From Conexibacteraceae bacterium (lineage in GTDB: Bacteria > Actinomycetota > Thermoleophilia > Solirubrobacterales > Solirubrobacteraceae), in NCBI GenBank assembly GCA_009785395.1, contig WQWK01000125.1, forward strand, positions 1-6,234: a stretch of DNA of 6,234 bases, read 5' to 3'. This document shows positions 1 through 3,934 of this stretch, one piece after another. Every line of letters begins with the position of its first letter. The first letter of the stretch is position 1. The translations under genes and the position numbers were made by a program. The notes beneath the pieces are model-generated. The model saw only the letters and a program-made list of their open reading frames with translations. It was not told the origin of the DNA and searched no databases.

Positions 1-363
1 CGCGCGATGCTCGTCAACGTCGTCGACGTGCCGCCGCTGTGCAACTTCATCCTGCCGGCGATCGTGCGCAACGGCCCGCTGGCCGTCGCGATCTCCACCG
101 CGGGCGCCTCGCCTGCGCTGGCCAAGCGCATGAAGCGCGAGATCTCCGAGCTGTTCGGCGAGCCGTACGCGACCCTGGCGATCCTGCTCAACGACGTGCG
201 CGGGTGGGCGAAGGGCACGCTGCCGACCTATCAGGACCGCAAGGAGTTCTTCGAGGGGATCGTGAACGGCGATCCCGATCCGATCGCGCTGCTGCGCGAC
301 GGCAACGTTGCCGCTGTCAAGGATCTGATCGCCGCGGCCCAGAGTTCGTACCAGCCCGCGTGA
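1..363 (+). CDS. Precorrin-2 dehydrogenase / siroheme synthase N-terminal-type protein, 5'-truncated
   Basis: The window opens inside this gene; the reading frame is open from base 1, so the ATG at 7 is probably internal. The 120 visible residues match the central and C-terminal part of the Met8p/CysG-N family, which uses NAD to oxidise precorrin-2 to sirohydrochlorin and in some members inserts iron to give siroheme. The segment NVVDVPPLCNFILPAIV (residues 6-22) corresponds to the family's NVVDxPxxxxFxxPAI stretch; Asp9 aligns with the catalytic Asp (Asp104 of E. coli CysG). It is followed by AISTAGASPALAK (30-42), the counterpart of VSSGGTSPVLAR, with Ala34 where Gly is usual. The tail (residues 43-120) resembles the helical dimerisation region. 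The NAD-binding Rossmann part, roughly 90 residues, lies upstream of the window. There is no C-terminal SAM-methyltransferase domain, so this is a stand-alone dehydrogenase rather than a full CysG. Its TGA overlaps the moaC GTG by 4 bp. Family assignment is firm; whether it also chelates iron is unknown. Confidence 0.88.
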   Translation, partial: RAMLVNVVDVPPLCNFILPAIVRNGPLAVAISTAGASPALAKRMKREISELFGEPYATLAILLNDVRGWAKGTLPTYQDRKEFFEGIVNGDPDPIALLRDGNVAAVKDLIAAAQSSYQPA

Positions 364-373
364 GCGAGCTCAC
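360..373 (+). promoter_or_regulatory. Small inverted repeat over the siroheme-gene stop / moaC start
   Basis: GTGAGC-GA-GCTCAC is a perfect 6-bp inverted repeat that begins exactly at the moaC GTG and contains the upstream gene's TGA. In RNA it could form a 5-bp stem (GTGAG/CTCAC) with a CGAG loop, folding the start codon into the stem. Such a hairpin would be opened by ribosomes finishing the upstream gene, which would favour coupled translation. It is short and could be chance in GC-rich DNA, so the regulatory reading is only an inference. Confidence 0.3.
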
Positions 374-839
374 GCATCTGGACGACGAGGGGCGGGCGGC
401 GATGGTCGACGTCTCCGACAAGCAGGTGTCGGCGCGGCGCGCTGTGGCGCGGGCGGTAGTCCGTGTTTCTGCCGAGACGGCGCGGCTGGTCCTCGCCGGC
501 GACGCGCCCAAGGGCGACGTGATCGGCGTGGCGCGGATCGCCGGCATCCAGGCCGCAAAACGCACGCACGAGCTGATCCCGCTGTGTCATGCCCTGCCGC
601 TCTCGTTCGTCGGGGTGGAGGTGGCTGTGGATGCCGGGACCGGTGAGATCGAGCTCGTCGTCGAGGCGCGGACGACTGCGCAGACCGGCGTTGAGATGGA
701 GGCGCTCACGGCCGCGTCGGTGGCTGCGCTGACGGTCTACGACATGGTCAAGGGCGTCGAGCGCGGGGCCGCGATCGGTGTGGTCGAGCTGCTCGAGAAG
801 AGCGGCGGACGCTCGGGCCACTGGCGTCGTGACGGCTGA
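360..839 (+). CDS. moaC: Cyclic pyranopterin monophosphate synthase MoaC
   Basis: This cytosolic enzyme of molybdenum cofactor synthesis works after MoaA, converting the 3',8-cyclo-GTP intermediate to cyclic pyranopterin monophosphate. The 159-residue product is full length for the family. Starting at GTG 360, its residue numbers fall in register with E. coli MoaC: KGDV (Lys51), AGIQAAKRTHELIPLCH (61-77, with His77), TGVEMEALTAAS (109-120) and YDMVKG (127-132), placing the catalytic-pocket Asp128 and Lys131 exactly. This alignment is the main reason for preferring GTG 360 over the internal ATG at 402; residues VSELTHLDDEGRAAMVDVS match the family's usual N-terminus. GTG 360 overlaps the preceding TGA as GTGA, and no strong Shine-Dalgarno sequence is visible, so translational coupling is likely. 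The 3' end overlaps the aminotransferase start by 11 bp, and its stop codon lies inside a duplicated 27-bp unit. moaA is not in the window; a MoaB/MogA gene lies 2.6 kb downstream in the same orientation. Confidence 0.96.
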   Translation: MSELTHLDDEGRAAMVDVSDKQVSARRAVARAVVRVSAETARLVLAGDAPKGDVIGVARIAGIQAAKRTHELIPLCHALPLSFVGVEVAVDAGTGEIELVVEARTTAQTGVEMEALTAASVAALTVYDMVKGVERGAAIGVVELLEKSGGRSGHWRRDG

Positions 840-2247
840 GGATCCGCTCGGCGCGGCGACGGCTGGGGATCCGCTCGGGGTGGTCGCCGACGCCCGGGCG
901 CGCGCGGGCGAGACGCTCGATCTGGCGGCTCGCCACCTCGATCCGTCGCTCGTGGACATGCTGCGGATCATCGGGTTCGGGACCAACTATGTCTCGGCGC
1001 GCGGCTCCTACCTGTACGACGCCGACGGGCGCGCGTACCTCGACATGCATTCCGGTGAGGGGTTCGCGTCGCTCGGCCACTCGCATCCCGAGATCGGCGC
1101 GGTGCTGCGGGAGGTGCTGGAGGGCGACTTCGTCGACGGGGTGCAGATTCACTACTCGGCGCTGTCGGGGATGCTCGCGGAGGCCCTGTGCGGGCTGTTG
1201 CCGGATGGGCTCGACGCCGTGTTCTTCGCCTCGACCGGGGCCGAGGCGGTCGACTCGGCGATGAAGTTCGCGCGGGCGGCGACCGGGCGCCCGCGGCTGA
1301 TCTCGTGCGACTCGAGCTTTCACGGGGTTACGCTGGGCCCGCTGTCGATCGTCGGCGACGAGTTCTTCAAGGAGGGCTTCGGCCCGCTGCTGCCGGGCTG
1401 CGCCCGGGTGCCGTTCGGAGACCTCGGTCGGCTGGAGGCCGAGTTGCGGTCCAAGGACGTCGCCGCCTTCTTGGTCGAGCCGGTCCAGGGACGGCTCGTG
1501 ACGCTGCCGCCAGACGGGTATCTGGAGGGCGCGCAGGAGTTGTGCCGTCGCTACGGAACGCTGTTCGTGGTCGACGAGATCCAGACCGGGCTGGGGCGCA
1601 CCGGCAGTTGGTTCGCGCTCGAGCGCTGGGGTCTGGATCCTGACTTCGTGCTGGTTGGGAAGGCGCTCAGCGGGGGGTATATGCCGGTCGCGGCAATGGT
1701 CACGCGCCGGTCGATCTTTCAGAAGGCCGTCGGGACCCTGGAGCGCAGCTATGTACACCAGTCGACCTACGGGCGCAACCGCCTGTCGATGGCGGCCGGG
1801 CTCGCGGCGCTGCGGGTGATCGAGCGTGACGGGCTCGTGGAGCACGCCGCTGCGACGGGCTCGTTGCTGGTGGAAGGGTTGCGGGAGCTGGCTGGGCGGC
1901 ACGAGCTGATCAGCGACGTGCGCGGAGCGGGGCTGATGATCGGCATCGAGCTGCAGGCTCCGCGCTCACGCAAGGCGCAGCTCGGCGTGCGGATGATGCG
2001 GATGGCGAGCGAGGGGCTGTTCCCGCAGCTCGTCGTGATTCCCCTGCACCGCGACCACGGCGTGATCACGATGGCGGCCGGCAAGAACGACGTGATCAAG
2101 CTGCTGCCGCCGCTGACGCTGTCCGCGGACGAGGCCGGCGAGTTTCTGGGCGCGTTCGACGCCGTGCTGACCGACTGTGAGAGCGGCAGCGGCAAGAACT
2201 GGGCAGTCGTGCGCGACATCGCGAAAACCACGCTGACCCGTCGATGA
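829..2247 (+). CDS. Class III PLP-dependent aminotransferase (ornithine/acetylornithine-type fold, substrate unknown)
   Basis: A 472-residue fold-type I aminotransferase of the class III (OAT-like) family, which moves an amino group, usually a terminal one, between a donor and a carbonyl substrate using pyridoxal phosphate. Visible signatures in order: YLYDADGRAYLDMHSGEG (N-terminal strand), STGAEAVDSAMKFARAATG (135-153, phosphate-binding STGAEA), SFHG (163-166, ring-stacking region), VVDEIQTGLGRTG with Asp249 for the pyridine nitrogen, VGKALSGGYMP with the Schiff-base Lys278, and HQSTYGRN with Thr313. The C-terminus (DVIKLLPPLTLS, then a KNWAVVRDIAKT tail) is longer than in ArgD and resembles the roughly 470-residue 'aspartate aminotransferase family' proteins, which include hopanoid-linked HpnO; that closer placement is uncertain. 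GTG 829 is chosen because it overlaps moaC modestly. GTG 880 is possible, and GTG 778 would add 17 unconserved residues. Residues 2-19 are a 9-residue tandem duplication. The stop codon overlaps the first ATG of a 17-bp repeat array leading into the epimerase gene, suggesting the two products act together. Confidence 0.9.
   Translation: MTAEDPLGAATAGDPLGVVADARARAGETLDLAARHLDPSLVDMLRIIGFGTNYVSARGSYLYDADGRAYLDMHSGEGFASLGHSHPEIGAVLREVLEGDFVDGVQIHYSALSGMLAEALCGLLPDGLDAVFFASTGAEAVDSAMKFARAATGRPRLISCDSSFHGVTLGPLSIVGDEFFKEGFGPLLPGCARVPFGDLGRLEAELRSKDVAAFLVEPVQGRLVTLPPDGYLEGAQELCRRYGTLFVVDEIQTGLGRTGSWFALERWGLDPDFVLVGKALSGGYMPVAAMVTRRSIFQKAVGTLERSYVHQSTYGRNRLSMAAGLAALRVIERDGLVEHAAATGSLLVEGLRELAGRHELISDVRGAGLMIGIELQAPRSRKAQLGVRMMRMASEGLFPQLVVIPLHRDHGVITMAAGKNDVIKLLPPLTLSADEAGEFLGAFDAVLTDCESGSGKNWAVVRDIAKTTLTRR
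832..885 (+). repeat. 27-bp tandem duplication at the moaC/aminotransferase junction
   Basis: Two adjacent 27-bp units (832-858 and 859-885) match at 22 of 27 positions. In the aminotransferase frame they encode TAEDPLGAA then TAGDPLGVV. The first unit contains the moaC stop codon as GCTGAGG; the second has GCTGGGG at the same place, so the stop is not duplicated in sequence. The repeat lies in the unconserved N-terminal leader, where 9 added residues would be tolerated. Confidence 0.85.
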
Positions 2248-2305
2248 TCCTGGTCGGTCGATGATTGCGGTCGGTCGATGATTGCGGTCGGTCGATGATC
2301 CTGGT
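2238..2305 (+). repeat. Four 17-bp tandem units carrying serial ATGA stop/start overlaps
   Basis: Four head-to-tail 17-bp units occupy 2238-2254, 2255-2271, 2272-2288 and 2289-2305. Units 2 and 3 are identical (CGGTCGATGATTGCGGT); units 1 and 4 (CSGTCGATGATCCTGGT) differ only at their second base. Each contains GTCGATGA, placing ATG at 2244, 2261, 2278 and 2295. The first ATGA overlaps the aminotransferase TGA (2245-2247). The last ATG is the epimerase start. Reading from each of the first three ATGs gives six codons and a TGA (MILVGR, MIAVGR, MIAVGR; 2244-2264, 2261-2281, 2278-2298), and every one of these TGAs overlaps the next ATG as ATGA. The array fills the whole gap between the two genes and extends into both. 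The simplest origin is slippage or unequal duplication of an ancestral ATGA overlap, since removing 51 bp restores a direct overlap. Confidence 0.95.
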
Positions 2306-3443
2306 CACGGGCGCGACCGGCTTCATCGGCGGTCATCTGGTGCGACGGCTCGTGCGCGACGGTCATCAGGTGCGCGCCTTCATCCGGCCGACCAGCGACT
2401 ACTCCTGGCTCGAGCCGCTCGGGGTTGATATCGCGGTCGGCGATCTGACCGACGCGCTCTCCGTCCGGCGCGCCGTCGACGGATGCAGCCGGGTCTTTCA
2501 CTGCGGCGCGATGGTCACGGACTGGGCGCTCCCGCGGGAGATCTCCGCTGTGAACGTAGACGGCACACGAAACGTGACCGACGCCGCGTTGACGGCGGGT
2601 GTCGAGCGGGTGGTGGTGATCTCGAGCACGGATGTCACGCTGCGCAATTGGTACGGGCGCACCAAGCTCGCCGCTGAGGCCGAGGTGCGGCGGGCCGTCG
2701 CCGTGGGCAGCCTCGGGGCGTGCGGCCTCGGGGCGGACGGCCTCGGGGCGGACGGGTTCGATGCGGTGATCCTGAGGCCCGCGACCGTCTATGGCCCCGG
2801 CTCCCGGGAGGTCGTGCTCGAGATCGCCCGTGCTCTGCGGCGCGGCCAGATGGTGCTGATCGATCAGGGGCGCGCGGTCGCCGGGCTGGTGTACGTCGAG
2901 AACCTCGTCGATGCGGCGATGCTGGCGATGTGGCCACGTCGGACCGGCGGGGAGCACGGGACCTTTGGGCCAAATGTGCGCTATAGCGACGGTTTGGCCC
3001 AGAGGTCCCGACCAGATGCGGCCTCTGGCCCCTCAGGCGTGGGCTCCGGCGCGGCGCTCACCATCACCGACGGCGTCGACGTCACCTGGCGGCAGTTCGT
3101 CGACGACCTCGCGGACGGCCTCGGCTGCTCCCGGGCGCGCTGGAACATGCCATATCGCGTGGCCGAGGGCCTCGGTTTCGGGCTCGAGCACGGTTACCGG
3201 GCGCTGCGGGCGGCGACCGGCCTGAAGACGCGGCCGCTGCTCTCCCGTCAAGCTGTCCAGGTTATGGGCATCGATCAGAGCTTCAGCAGCATGAAGGCGC
3301 GCGAGCAGCTCGGCTGGGAACCGCGGGTGGATTACCCCAGCGGCCTGGCGGCGACGCTCGACTGGCTGCGCTCGGAGCTGGGCTCGGAGCTGGGCTCGGA
3401 GCTGCGGGCAGGGGGCTCCGGGGTGAGCGGGGACTCAGCGTGA
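2295..3443 (+). CDS. NAD(P)-dependent epimerase/dehydratase, extended SDR (3beta-HSD-like)
   Basis: The 382-residue product starts MILVTGATGFIGGHLVRRL, with the extended-SDR nucleotide motif GATGFIG at 6-12. VGDLTD (48-53) and FHCGAMV (68-74) follow, then the catalytic YGRTK (Tyr120, Lys124), RPATVYGPG (161-169), a GLVYVENLVDA substrate-domain segment (197-207) and a 3beta-HSD/epimerase-like end, KAREQLGWEPRVDYPSGLAATLDWL. Such enzymes oxidise, reduce or epimerise sugar nucleotides, sterols or other alcohols in the cytosol; the substrate here is not readable. ATG 2295 is chosen because MILVTGATGF is the normal N-terminus; an in-frame TTG at 2265 would only translate repeat DNA. Oddities: only about eight to ten residues separate the Ser/Thr cluster (110-112) from Tyr120, far fewer than usual for extended SDRs. 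Residues 138-153 are a 5-residue repeat. Residues about 221-253 look inserted and contain a 54-bp palindrome. Residues 360-370 are an SELG repeat. The TGA overlaps the next GTG (GTGA). The aminotransferase upstream is a likely functional partner. Confidence 0.88.
   Translation: MILVTGATGFIGGHLVRRLVRDGHQVRAFIRPTSDYSWLEPLGVDIAVGDLTDALSVRRAVDGCSRVFHCGAMVTDWALPREISAVNVDGTRNVTDAALTAGVERVVVISSTDVTLRNWYGRTKLAAEAEVRRAVAVGSLGACGLGADGLGADGFDAVILRPATVYGPGSREVVLEIARALRRGQMVLIDQGRAVAGLVYVENLVDAAMLAMWPRRTGGEHGTFGPNVRYSDGLAQRSRPDAASGPSGVGSGAALTITDGVDVTWRQFVDDLADGLGCSRARWNMPYRVAEGLGFGLEHGYRALRAATGLKTRPLLSRQAVQVMGIDQSFSSMKAREQLGWEPRVDYPSGLAATLDWLRSELGSELGSELRAGGSGVSGDSA
2709..2753 (+). repeat. 15-bp in-frame tandem repeat (x3) inside the epimerase gene
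   Basis: Three 15-bp units at 2709-2723, 2724-2738 and 2739-2753. Units 2 and 3 are identical (GGCCTCGGGGCGGAC); unit 1 differs at three positions. They encode SLGAC-GLGAD-GLGAD, followed by a diverged GFDA. In related SDRs the helix ending in EVRRA runs almost directly into the GxDAVILRP strand, so this looks like a lineage-specific surface-loop expansion of about 15 residues. Confidence 0.9.
2957..3010 (+). repeat. 54-bp concentric near-palindrome, apparently inserted in frame in the epimerase gene
   Basis: The outer arms CGGGACCTTTGGGCCAAA (2957-2974) and TTTGGCCCAGAGGTCCCG (2993-3010) are reverse complements at 17 of 18 positions; the one mismatch, T2965 opposite G3002, would be a U-G pair in RNA. 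The core CGCTATAGCG (2979-2988) is a perfect 10-bp palindrome on the same centre (between 2983 and 2984). The segment is AT-richer than its surroundings and uses codons otherwise scarce here (ttt, cca, aat, tat, ttg, agg, cga). It encodes GTFGPNVRYSDGLAQRS plus flanking residues, where homologous SDRs would pass directly from a Gly-rich turn to the LTITDG strand. It has the look of a dispersed palindromic element tolerated in a protein loop; that it is repeated elsewhere in the genome is not testable here. Confidence 0.85.
3371..3406 (+). repeat. 12-bp in-frame tandem repeat (x3) near the epimerase 3' end
   Basis: Three 12-bp units starting at 3371, 3383 and 3395: CTCGGAGCTGGG twice, then CTCGGAGCTGCG. 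They encode the SELG-SELG-SEL segment (residues 360-370), which follows the last conserved helix (ATLDWLR). The repeat therefore lies in a dispensable C-terminal tail, about 35 bp before the GTGA junction with the MoaB/MogA gene. Confidence 0.9.
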
Positions 3444-3934
3444 GGTGCGCTGTGCTGACAGTGTCGACGTCCGTTGCCGCCGGCGTGAACGAGGACACCT
3501 CGGGTGCCGCGCTCGCCGGCGCGGCCGCCGGGATCGGGGCCGAGGTGGTGGCAACAGACGTCGTCGCGGACGACCGCGCCGCGATCGAGGCCTGGCTGCG
3601 CGCCCAGGTCGCCGCCGGGGCCGACCTGATTCTCACGACCGGCGGGACCGGGCTCACGCCGGACGACGTGACTCCGGAAGCGACGCTGGCGGTGATCGAC
3701 CGCGCGATCCCCGGGCTCGCCGAGGCGATGCGCGCGGAGTCGCTGCGCCACACGCCGATGTCGATGCTCTCGCGGGCTGTCGCAGGCGCCGCCGGGGAGT
3801 CGCTGATCATCAATTTTCCCGGTAATCCGAAGGCGATCGCCGAGCTCTTCCCTGTGGTGTCGCCGGTGCTGAAGCACGCAGTTGGGACACTGCACCGGCA
3901 ACATGGACGCATCACGCCCCACGCCGGCCACTGA
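3440..3934 (+). CDS. MoaB/MogA-family molybdopterin adenylyltransferase
   Basis: This 164-residue protein belongs to the MoCF/MogA-MoaB family, which adenylylates molybdopterin ahead of molybdate insertion; it acts in the cytosol, and MoaC (360-839) works earlier in the same pathway. Evidence: TTGGTGLTPDDVTPEAT (66-82), the molybdopterin-binding signature, then PGLAEAMR (91-98) and NFPGNPKA (125-132). By hand comparison with E. coli MogA, Asp44 and Asp76 occupy the places of catalytic Asp49 and Asp82. The length and the ending soon after the NFPGNPKA helix look more like MoaB than the roughly 195-residue MogA; the two names are used interchangeably for such proteins, so I give no symbol. GTG 3440 overlaps the epimerase TGA as GTGA and has GGGGA at 3429-3433, six bases upstream, as a fair ribosome binding site. 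The 3' end overlaps ccmA by 32 bp, and its TGA lies in the first copy of a 24-bp repeat. Confidence 0.92.
   Translation: MRCAVLTVSTSVAAGVNEDTSGAALAGAAAGIGAEVVATDVVADDRAAIEAWLRAQVAAGADLILTTGGTGLTPDDVTPEATLAVIDRAIPGLAEAMRAESLRHTPMSMLSRAVAGAAGESLIINFPGNPKAIAELFPVVSPVLKHAVGTLHRQHGRITPHAGH

Noticed and set aside
778..828. GTG 778 as the aminotransferase start
   Set aside because: It would lengthen the overlap with moaC to 62 bp and add an unconserved Arg/Ser/Ala stretch; GTG 829 is more economical.
2265..2294. TTG 2265 as the epimerase start, adding 10 residues
   Set aside because: The extension only translates the 17-bp repeats; MILVTGATGFIG from ATG 2295 is the normal SDR N-terminus.
2238..2305. 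17-bp array as a CRISPR or an iteron/regulator operator array
   Set aside because: Units are contiguous with no spacers, too short for CRISPR repeats, and their phase is explained by the ATGA junction; no replication or regulator gene is nearby.
748..2957. Long minus-strand open frames (for example 748-1902 and 1767-2957) and others at 3283-4120 and 4289-5892
   Set aside because: They are Arg/Pro/Gln-rich translations antisense to well-supported genes, typical of high-GC codon structure. None shows a recognisable domain.
2957..3010. Palindrome as an intrinsic terminator
   Set aside because: It lies in the middle of an intact ORF and no T-run follows the right arm.
3440..3934. CinA-type or MoeA-type protein instead of MoaB/MogA
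   Set aside because: The product is a single 164-residue MoCF domain without the extra domains of CinA or MoeA.
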